This document shows, piece by piece, positions 5,734 through 11,459 of a stretch of DNA of 12,032 nt (positions within the stretch are counted from its first letter, which is position 1; every line of letters begins with the position of its first letter). Below the pieces are notes generated by a model. It had not been told where the DNA came from, searched no databases, and was given only the letters and a program-made list of their open reading frames with translations. The position numbers were made by a program, and so were the translations under genes. This DNA comes from CAWKZT01 sp963854565. Its GTDB lineage: Bacteria; Actinomycetota; Acidimicrobiia; Acidimicrobiales; JAHEJN01. The stretch is taken from the NCBI GenBank assembly GCA_963854565.1, contig CAWKZT010000053.1, positions 1 through 12,032 of the forward strand, written 5' to 3'.

Positions 5734-6726
5734 ATGCGTGTTGTTGTTGCCCCTGACAAATTTCGCGGAAGTGCGACGGCCCAAGAGGTCGTTGCTGCCG
5801 CGTGCGATGCGGCGACACTCAACGGATGGGACTCCACCGGTGTTGCGCTGGCCGATGGGGGCGAAGGAATGCTGGTGGCGCTCGGAGGCGCTAACCGCGT
5901 CAGCTCGATTACGGGTCCCAATGGTGAGACCATCGATGCCGCGTGGCGCTTGTCAGGTCGAACGGCCGTAATCGAAATGGCCTTGGCCTCTGGGTTAGAT
6001 ATTGCTGGCGGCAAGGAAGGCAACGACCCTATGGCGGCTTCCACTTTTGGGACAGGCGAACTGCTTGATCAGGCCGTGCAGCGCGGGGCGGAGCGAATCA
6101 TTGTTGGTTTGGGTGGTTCGGCCACCACCGATGGCGGCTTGGGTGCCCTGCAGGCCATGCATCCCGTCTATCGGTTTAAGGGCGTAGAGCTGGTGGTGGC
6201 ATGCGATGTGACAACCTTGTTTGTCGACGCGGCATCAGTCTTTGGTCCACAAAAGGGCGCATCTCCCGCTCAGGTGGCGATGTTGCGCCGACGACTTGAA
6301 CGATTACAAGACGTGTATCTTGACGACTACGGCGTCGATGTCGGGTCGTTACCAGGTGCCGGAGCCGCGGGCGGTTTGGCCGGGGCCTTGGCTGCTGTTG
6401 GGGCAACTCTTGTCCCGGGGTTTGAGCTGATAGCTGAGGAACTCGATTTGGCCGGTGCCATCGAGGGTGCCGATTTGGTGATCACCGGCGAGGGCTTGCT
6501 TGATGACCTGTCCTTCGCAGGAAAGGTCGTAGGGGGCGTCGTGGATATGGCGGCGGAGTTCGGCGTGCCGGCCATGATTGTGTGTGGCGCCGCCGAGGTT
6601 GCCGCTCCCGATGGGGTCACGTTGGTGTCGCTCAGCGAGACTTATGGGTCCGACCGTTCATGGAATGAAACCTTGCCATGCGTCACCGACGCTGTATCGG
6701 CCGAGCTTGCTCGACGACGCCCGTAA
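5734..6726 (+). CDS. Glycerate kinase (GlxK/GarK family)
   Basis: This enzyme phosphorylates D-glycerate with ATP, feeding glyoxylate or sugar-acid carbon into glycolysis. The 330-residue product carries the family motifs in order: APDKFRGS (6-13), ADGGEG (40-45), GLGGSATTDGG (125-135), CDV (157-159) with VFGPQKGA (169-176), PGAGAAGGLAG (207-217) and ITGEG (250-254). It is somewhat shorter than the usual ~370-380 residues. The shortening is mainly in the loops after residue 140 and around CDVTTLF. Whether it yields 2- or 3-phosphoglycerate is not readable from the sequence. ATG 5734 starts the conserved MRVVVAPDKF strand. Only a weak ribosome site is seen. It follows the LytR_C gene by 33 bp and may be co-transcribed, or use a TTAAAT hexamer at 5715-5720. 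Confidence 0.92.
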   Translation: MRVVVAPDKFRGSATAQEVVAAACDAATLNGWDSTGVALADGGEGMLVALGGANRVSSITGPNGETIDAAWRLSGRTAVIEMALASGLDIAGGKEGNDPMAASTFGTGELLDQAVQRGAERIIVGLGGSATTDGGLGALQAMHPVYRFKGVELVVACDVTTLFVDAASVFGPQKGASPAQVAMLRRRLERLQDVYLDDYGVDVGSLPGAGAAGGLAGALAAVGATLVPGFELIAEELDLAGAIEGADLVITGEGLLDDLSFAGKVVGGVVDMAAEFGVPAMIVCGAAEVAAPDGVTLVSLSETYGSDRSWNETLPCVTDAVSAELARRRP

Positions 6727-6747
6727 CGCGTCCACGTTCACCAACGG

Positions 6748-6753
6748 TATAAT
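6748..6753 (+). promoter_or_regulatory. Consensus -10 box (TATAAT) for a leaderless cysO-like mRNA
   Basis: A perfect TATAAT ends 7 nt before ATG 6761, so the transcript would begin at or within one base of the start codon. It lies just after the glycerate kinase stop (6724-6726). There is no Shine-Dalgarno and no recognisable -35, supporting leaderless expression. Confidence 0.6.
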
Positions 6754-6760
6754 CCTGACT

Positions 6761-7039
6761 ATGTCAGTCAAGATTAGAATACCAACCACCCTTCGCCCCC
6801 TCACCGCTGGTGAGGCCGAGGTCGATGTCGACCCTGGAACTGTTGCCGAAGTTCTCGCATCTCTCGAGACAGCCCATCCGGGGTTTGGATCAAAGATCCT
6901 CGACGATGAAGGCAATCTCCGTCGCTTTGTCAACGTATTTGTGTCCGACGAAGACGTTCGTTTTCTCGACGGCATTAATACCGTCGTCGAAGATGGCGCT
7001 CAGGTTGCGATAATCCCCGCCGTGGCAGGCGGATTCTAA
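6761..7039 (+). CDS. CysO-like MoaD/ThiS-family sulfur carrier protein
   Basis: This is a 92-residue ubiquitin-fold sulfur carrier. It closely follows M. tuberculosis CysO through VKIRIPTTLRPLTAGEAEV, the FVNVFVSDEDVRFLDG segment and the end AIIPAVAGG. CysO receives sulfide as a C-terminal thiocarboxylate and donates it to CysM for cysteine synthesis; Mec+ cleaves the product. Here the last residues are Gly90-Gly91-Phe92, so the diglycine is not terminal. One residue would have to be removed before adenylation, as for QbsE, whose C-terminal Cys-Phe is removed by the JAMM protease QbsD. No cysM or mec gene is adjacent. ATG 6761 follows a perfect TATAAT by 7 nt. Upstream in-frame codons lie within the glycerate kinase gene and are not conserved. 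Confidence 0.88.
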   Translation: MSVKIRIPTTLRPLTAGEAEVDVDPGTVAEVLASLETAHPGFGSKILDDEGNLRRFVNVFVSDEDVRFLDGINTVVEDGAQVAIIPAVAGGF

Positions 7040-7060
7040 GCTCAGTCTACGTTGCGCAGC

Positions 7061-7082
7061 TTTCGCGTGATATCGCGCGAAA
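7061..7082. repeat. Inverted repeat TTTCGCG-N8-CGCGAAA
   Basis: Seven-base perfect arms are separated by TGATATCG, and the centre also contains the register CGCG-TGATAT-CGCG. It lies 21 bp after the cysO-like stop and about 46 bp upstream of the groEL CIRCE. No T-tract follows, so it is not a classical terminator. It could be an operator or an mRNA 3'-end hairpin. Confidence 0.35.
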
Positions 7083-7098
7083 CCTGATGCGGTGGCGG

Positions 7099-7128
7099 TT
7101 GCTTCTCTTGCCCTCGCGGGCCTAGAGT
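7099..7128 (+). promoter_or_regulatory. Candidate groEL promoter
   Basis: TTGCTT (7099-7104) and TAGAGT (7123-7128) are separated by 18 bp. The start would fall near 7135, inside the CIRCE, so bound HrcA would block transcription directly. The -10 overlaps the left CIRCE arm, as is common for CIRCE-controlled genes. Confidence 0.5.
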
Positions 7129-7157
7129 TAGCACTCTCAATCCGAGACTGCTAACTC
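7125..7157 (+). promoter_or_regulatory. CIRCE element (HrcA operator)
   Basis: TTAGCACTC-N9-GACTGCTAA (7128-7154) matches the CIRCE consensus TTAGCACTC-N9-GAGTGCTAA with one mismatch in the right arm. The symmetry extends three bases further out, giving 12-bp arms (7125-7136 and 7146-7157). It lies 16-19 bp before the groEL start and indicates heat-inducible control by HrcA, whose gene is not in the window. Confidence 0.92.
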
Positions 7158-7172
7158 CAGGAGTTACTAGAT

Positions 7173-8789
7173 ATGGCAAAGATTATTGCGTTTGACGACC
7201 AGGCACGTCGTGGCCTTGAAGCGGGCATGAACAAACTGGCCGACGCCGTGCGCGTCACCATCGGCCCCAAGGGTCGTAACGTTGTTCTTGACAAGAAGTG
7301 GGGCGCCCCCACCATTACTAATGATGGCGTATCAATCGCTAAGGAAATCGACCTCGAAGACCCCTACGAGCGCATCGGCGCTGAGTTGGTCAAAGAGGTT
7401 GCCAAGAAGACTGATGATGTGGCCGGCGATGGCACCACCACCGCAACCGTGCTCGCTTGGGCCATGGTCCGTGAAGGTCTGCGCAACGTTGCCGCCGGCA
7501 CGAACCCCATGTCCATGAAGAAGGGCATCGAGGCCGCTGTCGCAGTTGGCCGCGAATCCATCTTGGCGAACGCCAAGGCGGTCAAGGATAAAGAGCAGAT
7601 CGCCGACGTGGCATCTATCTCTTCGGCTGACCCCGAAATTGGTGCCATGATCGCCGAGGCCATCGACAAGGTTGGCAAGGATGGCGTAATCACTGTCGAA
7701 GAAGGCCAGACCTTCGGAATCGACATGGACCTCGTCGAGGGCATGCGCTTCGACAAGGGCTACATCTCGCCTTACTTCGTCACCGACGTCGATCGCATGG
7801 AAGCTGTTCTCGAAGATCCTTACATTTTGTTCGTAGGTTCCAAGATTTCGGCCGTGCGCGAAATTGTGCCGGTCCTCGAGAAGGTCATGCAGGGCGGCAA
7901 GCCCCTGCTAATCATCGCCGAAGACATCGATGGTGAGGCTCTTTCTACCCTTGTGGTCAACAAGATTCGTGGCACCTTCGTTTCAGTCGCCGTTAAGGCT
8001 CCTGGCTTTGGCGATCGCCGTAAGGCCATGATGCAAGACATGGCCATCCTTACCGGTGGTCAGGTAATCAGCGAAGAGGTTGGTCTTAAGCTCGAAAGCA
8101 CCACCGTCGAACTGCTTGGTCAGGCTCGTCGTGTCGTTATCAGCAAGGATGAAACCACCATCATCGAAGGCGCTGGCGATTCCGCCGAGGTCGAAGGTCG
8201 TGTAGGCCAAATCAAAGCTGAGATCGAAAACACCGATTCTGACTACGATCGCGAGAAGCTCCAAGAGCGCCTTGCCAAGTTGTCCGGCGGCGTAGCCATC
8301 CTCAAGGTTGGCGCTGCTACCGAGGTAGAACTCAAAGAGAAGAAGCACCGCATCGAAGATGCCGTAAGCACCACGCGTGCTGCCCTCGAAGAGGGTGTTG
8401 TAGCCGGTGGTGGTGTCACGTTGATACGGGCCCAGGCTGCGGTTTACGAAGCAATCGAAGGCATGAAGGACGCCGATGAAGCTACCGGTGCTCGCATCGT
8501 GGCCAAGGCGCTCGAAGCTCCCCTCCACCAGATTGCGGTTAACGCTGGTCTCGAAGGTGGCGTCATTGTTGAGAAGGTACGCAACCTTAAGGGCAACAAC
8601 GGCCTTAACGCTGCTACCAACGAGTACGAAGATCTTATGAAGGCAGGCATCATCGATGCTGCCAAGGTCACTCGTTCAGCGCTCGAAAATGCTGGCTCAA
8701 TTGCTGCATTGTTCTTGACCACCGAAGCGGTTATCGCCGATGCGCCCGAGGGCGATTCGGCTGGCGGTATGCCGGACATGGACTTCTAA
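7173..8789 (+). CDS. groEL: Chaperonin GroEL (Hsp60)
   Basis: GroEL is the double-ring ATP-dependent chaperonin that folds cytosolic proteins with GroES. The 538-residue product is full length and carries the nucleotide site GPKGRNVVLD (31-40) and GDGTTT (85-90, Asp86). It also has the intermediate/apical hinge motifs and the EEGVVAGGG signature. The C-terminus is AGGMPDMDF: a short hydrophobic tail with one GGM rather than a long repeat or a His-rich tail, as in GroEL2-type actinobacterial proteins. AGGAG (7159-7163) is 9 nt before ATG 7173. Codon use is strongly biased (GGC, AAG, CTC/CTT, GAA/GAG), as expected for high expression. No groES is adjacent, so it must be elsewhere. Transcription ends at the hairpin at 8839-8880. 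Confidence 0.99.
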   Translation: MAKIIAFDDQARRGLEAGMNKLADAVRVTIGPKGRNVVLDKKWGAPTITNDGVSIAKEIDLEDPYERIGAELVKEVAKKTDDVAGDGTTTATVLAWAMVREGLRNVAAGTNPMSMKKGIEAAVAVGRESILANAKAVKDKEQIADVASISSADPEIGAMIAEAIDKVGKDGVITVEEGQTFGIDMDLVEGMRFDKGYISPYFVTDVDRMEAVLEDPYILFVGSKISAVREIVPVLEKVMQGGKPLLIIAEDIDGEALSTLVVNKIRGTFVSVAVKAPGFGDRRKAMMQDMAILTGGQVISEEVGLKLESTTVELLGQARRVVISKDETTIIEGAGDSAEVEGRVGQIKAEIENTDSDYDREKLQERLAKLSGGVAILKVGAATEVELKEKKHRIEDAVSTTRAALEEGVVAGGGVTLIRAQAAVYEAIEGMKDADEATGARIVAKALEAPLHQIAVNAGLEGGVIVEKVRNLKGNNGLNAATNEYEDLMKAGIIDAAKVTRSALENAGSIAALFLTTEAVIADAPEGDSAGGMPDMDF

Positions 8790-8804
8790 GTCTCATTCGG
8801 TTTC

Positions 8805-8840
8805 TAACAAAGCGTTTTTAACAAAGCGTTTCCAACAAAG
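8805..8840 (+). repeat. 14-bp tandem direct repeat (about 2.5 copies) after groEL
   Basis: TAACAAAGCGTTTT starts at 8805, TAACAAAGCGTTTC at 8819 and a partial copy CAACAAAG at 8833, each exactly 14 bp apart. The block lies between the groEL stop and the terminator stem; the third copy runs into the stem. Function is unknown; slippage duplication in the 3' UTR is the simplest explanation. Confidence 0.8.
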
Positions 8841-8880
8841 AAGGTGCCCTCGCTTAACGGCGAGGGCACCTTCTGTTTTG
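8839..8880 (+). terminator. Rho-independent terminator of groEL
   Basis: A perfect 15-bp stem, AGAAGGTGCCCTCGC (8839-8853) with GCGAGGGCACCTTCT (8860-8874), has a 6-nt loop and is followed by GTTTTG. On the minus strand the stem is followed by TTGTT, so it could also stop transcription from the convergent small ORF. Confidence 0.9.
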
Positions 8881-8922
8881 TGGTTGCCGTCCGATACGGA
8901 GGGCAAGGGCACGAGTTTTGTT

Positions 8923-8947
8923 CTGGCCCCGCTAACCGCGGGGCCAG
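8923..8947. terminator. Second GC-rich hairpin between groEL and the small ORF
   Basis: CTGGCCCCGC (8923-8932) pairs perfectly with GCGGGGCCAG (8938-8947) around a 5-nt loop. On the + strand it is followed by TTTGCG only, and on the minus strand by AACAAAA. It lies 52 bp past the stop of the minus-strand ORF. It may be a back-up or weak terminator, or an RNA 3'-end structure. Confidence 0.4.
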
Positions 8948-8999
8948 TTTGCGTCAGCCGGTGGGTTGTTGAGGCCCATGGCTGGACGATTTGAGGAAA

Positions 9000-9167
9000 C
9001 TATGCCGCCGCTGGGAATGCGGTAAGGCGAGCGTGGTCCAACTCGGTACGTGAGTTCCATAACTCGGCCGGAGCGGCACCATTGGTGCGCAGCACCTGGT
9101 GATTGTTCCAGGTGGTGAGCAAGGTGGCGAAGTTTTGTTCGGCTTGAGGGGTCCATTTCGTTTCCAT
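9000..9167 (-). CDS. Small protein of unknown function (55 aa)
   Basis: ATG 9167 gives METKWTPQAEQNFATLL at the N-terminus and ends ELDHARLTAFPAAA, with the stop at 9000-9002. The composition is that of a normal soluble protein: mixed polar and hydrophobic residues, two Trp, no transmembrane helix, no signal peptide and no Cys. I do not recognise a family. The reading frame also allows TTG 9194 or ATG 9185, the latter with GGAG only 3 nt upstream. ATG 9167 is preferred because TATTAT (9174-9179, minus strand) ends 6 nt before it, the leaderless geometry seen at other genes here. It is convergent with groEL and divergent from the lrp-type gene. It could still be a chance ORF. Confidence 0.5.
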   Translation of the reverse strand: METKWTPQAEQNFATLLTTWNNHQVLRTNGAAPAELWNSRTELDHARLTAFPAAA

Positions 9168-9173
9168 AGCTAC

Positions 9174-9179
9174 ATAATA
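9174..9179 (-). promoter_or_regulatory. Candidate -10 hexamer (TATTAT) for the small ORF
   Basis: On the minus strand TATTAT ends 6 nt before ATG 9167, consistent with a leaderless transcript. No -35 match is seen at 16-18 bp. Confidence 0.4.
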
Positions 9180-9196
9180 CGTCATAGTCTCCAACT

Positions 9197-9273
9197 TTGA
9201 TAGGTGATTAAATTGGTGACAAGCCCGTGGGTCAGGTGATTTTGATAGCCTATTAAGTTAAAACTATCGAAAG
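9197..9273. promoter_or_regulatory. Repeated TTTGATAG half-sites upstream of the lrp-type gene
   Basis: TTTGATAG occurs at 9197-9204 and 9242-9249, and an inverted, near-matching CTATCGAAA at 9265-9273. The last two form an inverted pair, GATAG-N15-CTATC. The region is AT-rich and lies between the small ORF and the Lrp/AsnC gene. Spaced degenerate AT-rich half-sites are typical for Lrp-family binding, so autoregulation is a reasonable guess. Confidence 0.35.
9247..9252 (+). promoter_or_regulatory. Possible -10 hexamer (TAGCCT) for the lrp-type gene
   Basis: The hexamer is part of GATAGCCT, as at fdhD and tRNA-Thr. The leader would be about 80 nt and ends with a strong AGGAGA ribosome site. 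An alternative is TTGATA (9243-9248) with TATCGA (9266-9271), 17 bp apart. I cannot decide between them. Confidence 0.25.
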
Positions 9274-9337
9274 TATTCTCAAGGCACGATTCTGGTAAGG
9301 CTCTGCTTTCGAAATCCATGTTTAGGAGAAATTTGCC

Positions 9338-9829
9338 ATGCAGATCGATGATGAACCCAAGGTTTCTATCGACGACATCGATGTTCTGCTCATCGATGCA
9401 CTACAAGACAATGCTCGGGCCAGCTACCGCGACCTAGGAGCACAGGTGGGGCTTACGCCGCCAGCGGTGGCCGCCCGCCTCAAACGGCTCGAACAAACTG
9501 GAGTCATAACCGGTTACACGGTCAAAATAAGTCCCGCCGCGTTGGGCCATCCGATCTTGTCGCTTGTACGGATCAAGTCCATCGGGCAACAAAAGGCTGA
9601 CGAATTCGATAAGCGGGTGGCTGACATTCCCGAGATTGTCGAATGCCGTAGAGTCACCGGTACCGACAGCCATGTGGCTCGCGCGTACCTTCGCAGCACC
9701 AGTCATCTCGAAGAGGTACTCGACCAGTTCTGGCAGTACGGCGAGACCATCACCAATATCGTGACGTCGTCGCCCGTGCCTCGCCGCAGTCTCCGGGTAC
9801 GTAATCTGGCGCAGTATCGAGTCCAGTAG
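9338..9829 (+). CDS. Lrp/AsnC family transcriptional regulator
   Basis: The 163-residue product has the feast/famine regulator layout. The N-terminal winged HTH (about 10-65) opens with IDDIDVLLIDALQDNARAS and contains YRDLGAQVGLTPPAVAARLKRLEQTGVITGY across the helices. A C-terminal RAM ligand-binding domain (about 70-155) has a VECRRVTGTDSHVARAYL core, where the G-x-D turn sits at the oligomer/ligand interface. The usual ligands are amino acids; none can be assigned. ATG 9338 has AGGAGA 8 nt upstream (9324-9329), one of the best ribosome sites in the window. The 140-bp upstream region carries repeated half-sites. fdhD follows after 36 bp and may have its own leaderless promoter; an amino-acid-type binding protein lies two genes further on. 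Confidence 0.93.
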   Translation: MQIDDEPKVSIDDIDVLLIDALQDNARASYRDLGAQVGLTPPAVAARLKRLEQTGVITGYTVKISPAALGHPILSLVRIKSIGQQKADEFDKRVADIPEIVECRRVTGTDSHVARAYLRSTSHLEEVLDQFWQYGETITNIVTSSPVPRRSLRVRNLAQYRVQ

Positions 9830-9853
9830 GCCGGTGCGCTTACGCATCGGAGA

Positions 9854-9859
9854 TAGCCT
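9854..9859 (+). promoter_or_regulatory. Candidate -10 hexamer (TAGCCT) for leaderless fdhD
   Basis: GATAGCCTG is present and the hexamer ends 6 nt before ATG 9866; no Shine-Dalgarno is seen. The arrangement TAGCCTG-N4-GATG is the same as before hemQ. Confidence 0.45.
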
Positions 9860-9865
9860 GATCTG

Positions 9866-10648
9866 ATGGTCCGCGGTCGCACAGTCAAAGTACTTGCTAC
9901 CCGTCAATCGGGTTCCGATACGAAACGGGACCCAACCGAACTGATTGCGGAGGAACCACTCACCATCCACCGCGATGGCGAAATTGTGGCCACCACCATG
10001 CGGACGCCAGGTCACGACTTCGAATTAGCGGTTGGGTTCTTACATAGCGAAGGCGCTCTCGACGGGACCAACCTGGTTACGGTCCGGTACTGCGGAACCG
10101 GCAGTGCCGTCGAAACCGAATTCAACGTTGTCACGGTCGACACGACCGGTGGTGGCCCCGACATTGCCGCCCGTCTGCAGACGGTGTCATCGTCGTGTGG
10201 TCTGTGCGGATCCGAAGCAATCGGCGATCTGCGCGCCAGGCTCGGACTTCTCCCGTCCGGTCCGTCGTGGCATGCGGACGTCCTCGCCCAATTAGGCGAA
10301 GCTGTGCGAGCCCAACAACCTCTGTTTGACGCGACGGGCTCTGTGCACGCGGCTGCGGCGTTCGACACCGCCGGAAATCTCATGGTGGTTCGAGAAGATA
10401 TCGGTCGCCACAACGCGGTCGACAAAGTGGCGGGCACCCTGCGCCTTGAGGGAAGCCTTCCGGCCACGAATCTGGGCCTCTTCATAAGTGGTCGAGCATC
10501 ATTTGAGATGGTGCAAAAGGCATGGGCGTCGGGCTTTAGTATCCTCGTATCGGTTAGTGGGCCTTCAGCGTTGGCTGTTTCGGCGGCCAACAGTTCCGGA
10601 CTTACGCTGGTGGGTTTCGCCCGCGGCGACTCCATGACCTGGTACTAG
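9866..10648 (+). CDS. fdhD: Formate dehydrogenase accessory sulfurtransferase FdhD
   Basis: FdhD transfers sulfur from a cysteine desulfurase to the molybdenum cofactor of formate dehydrogenases and is needed for their activity. The 260-residue product contains the active-site loop SSCGLCG (Cys111, Cys114), ATGSVHAAAAF (157-167), VREDIGRHNAVDKVAG (175-190), FISGRASFEMVQKA (206-219) and the family C-terminus GFARGDSMTWY. Length and motifs are normal, so it should be functional. It implies a molybdenum/tungsten-dependent formate dehydrogenase or related oxidoreductase in this genome, but none is in the window. ATG 9866 directly precedes the conserved part and sits 6 nt after TAGCCT. It lies between an Lrp-type regulator and hemQ, with 31 bp to the latter. 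Confidence 0.95.
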   Translation: MVRGRTVKVLATRQSGSDTKRDPTELIAEEPLTIHRDGEIVATTMRTPGHDFELAVGFLHSEGALDGTNLVTVRYCGTGSAVETEFNVVTVDTTGGGPDIAARLQTVSSSCGLCGSEAIGDLRARLGLLPSGPSWHADVLAQLGEAVRAQQPLFDATGSVHAAAAFDTAGNLMVVREDIGRHNAVDKVAGTLRLEGSLPATNLGLFISGRASFEMVQKAWASGFSILVSVSGPSALAVSAANSSGLTLVGFARGDSMTWY

Positions 10649-10667
10649 CTTTCTGGTTCGTTCTTAC

Positions 10668-10673
10668 TAGCCT
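10668..10673 (+). promoter_or_regulatory. Candidate -10 hexamer (TAGCCT) for leaderless hemQ
   Basis: TAGCCT ends 6 nt before ATG 10680, and the context TAGCCTG-N4-GATG repeats the one before fdhD. No good ribosome site: only GTTGGGA, directly adjoining the ATG. Confidence 0.45.
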
Positions 10674-10679
10674 GTTGGG

Positions 10680-11363
10680 ATGAGCGAAATTGATCCGGGC
10701 CTTTCTGTTGGTACTGCTGTTGTCCACTTGTTCTGCAAGCCTGCATCGACGGTCGATCACGAAGCCGTGCGGGCCGCCGCTGCCGCCGCTGAGGCCGACG
10801 GCATGACGGTTATATCGATTGCCATTATGGGCCACAAGGCCGACCTGGCGTTCATGTTGTTGGGTCCTGAGTTGTGGCGTCATCGTCAATTCCAGACCGA
10901 GATCCAAACGGCAGGTCTCGCCGTGGTCGAGAGTTTCATCTCCATTACCGAAGTTTCCGAATACGCCAAGAGCCTCCCCGAAGAGATGCTCCAAGATCGC
11001 CTCTACCCGAATCTACCGCCGGAAGGAAAGAACGCCTGGTCGTTCTACCCAATGTCGAAACGGCGGGGTGAGGTTAAAAACTGGTTCACCATGGATTTCG
11101 AAACCCGTAAGAACATGATGTACGAGCACGGCACTAGCGGTCGTAAGTTCGCTGGGCGAGTAGTACAACTCATCACCGCCTCGACAGGTCTCGACGAATA
11201 CGAATGGGGGGTGACGCTTTTTTGTCAACAACTTGATGACCTCAAAGACATCGTCTACACCATGCGCTTCGACGAGGCGTCGGCCAAATATGGCGAATTC
11301 GGTCCGTTCTACACGGGCATTGTCGCCCCACTTGACGATGTCCTCGGGCAGACGATCGCGTAA
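10680..11363 (+). CDS. hemQ: Coproheme decarboxylase HemQ/ChdC (chlorite dismutase family)
   Basis: ChdC converts coproheme to heme b, the last step of the coproporphyrin-dependent heme pathway used by Actinobacteria and Firmicutes, using peroxide. The 227-residue product contains the catalytic-tyrosine segment FYPMSKRRGEVKNWF (Tyr123, matching the essential Tyr of actinobacterial ChdC). The proximal-heme segment is RKNMMYEHGTSGRKFAGR (His150), and EWGVTLF and VYTMRFDEASAKYGEFGPF follow. The chlorite-dismutase distal Arg-type signature is not what is seen; YPMSKRR places it with ChdC. ATG 10680 starts near the conserved TAVVHLFCKP strand. The gene is separated by 31 bp from fdhD and 96 bp from the binding-protein gene; the other heme genes are not here. 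Confidence 0.94.
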   Translation: MSEIDPGLSVGTAVVHLFCKPASTVDHEAVRAAAAAAEADGMTVISIAIMGHKADLAFMLLGPELWRHRQFQTEIQTAGLAVVESFISITEVSEYAKSLPEEMLQDRLYPNLPPEGKNAWSFYPMSKRRGEVKNWFTMDFETRKNMMYEHGTSGRKFAGRVVQLITASTGLDEYEWGVTLFCQQLDDLKDIVYTMRFDEASAKYGEFGPFYTGIVAPLDDVLGQTIA

Positions 11364-11390
11364 CAACGAGCAACAGTCGTACAAGTCACG

Positions 11391-11396
11391 TACACT
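11391..11396 (+). promoter_or_regulatory. Possible -10 hexamer (TACACT) for the binding-protein gene
   Basis: TACACT fits TAnnnT and would give a leader of about 57 nt. It overlaps the second of two CGTACA direct repeats (11378-11383 and 11389-11394) spaced 11 bp, about one helical turn, which could be a regulator site. No -35 match is evident. Confidence 0.25.
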
Positions 11397-11459
11397 TTTG
11401 CCCTAGCTTTTACTAACCGTAGGCCATGGACAATCCGGGGCCGAAAATGAGGGAATACT

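Noticed and set aside
7983..8528. Minus-strand frame of 181 codons inside groEL
   Set aside because: It is antisense to the highly conserved groEL with strong codon bias; the frame is open because of that bias. No promoter or ribosome site.
8790..8999. Repeats and hairpins after groEL as a CRISPR or mobile-element end
   Set aside because: The 14-bp units have no spacers, the hairpins are unrelated to each other, and no transposase or cas gene is present.
9434..10015. Minus-strand frame of 193 codons opposite lrp and fdhD
   Set aside because: It spans parts of two convincing plus-strand genes and has no motif or start signal.
10012..10635. Long minus-strand frame (207 codons) opposite fdhD
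   Set aside because: It lies wholly antisense to a clear fdhD. Its translation is Arg/Ser/Pro/Ala-rich without recognisable motifs, as expected from the complementary frame of a GC-rich gene.
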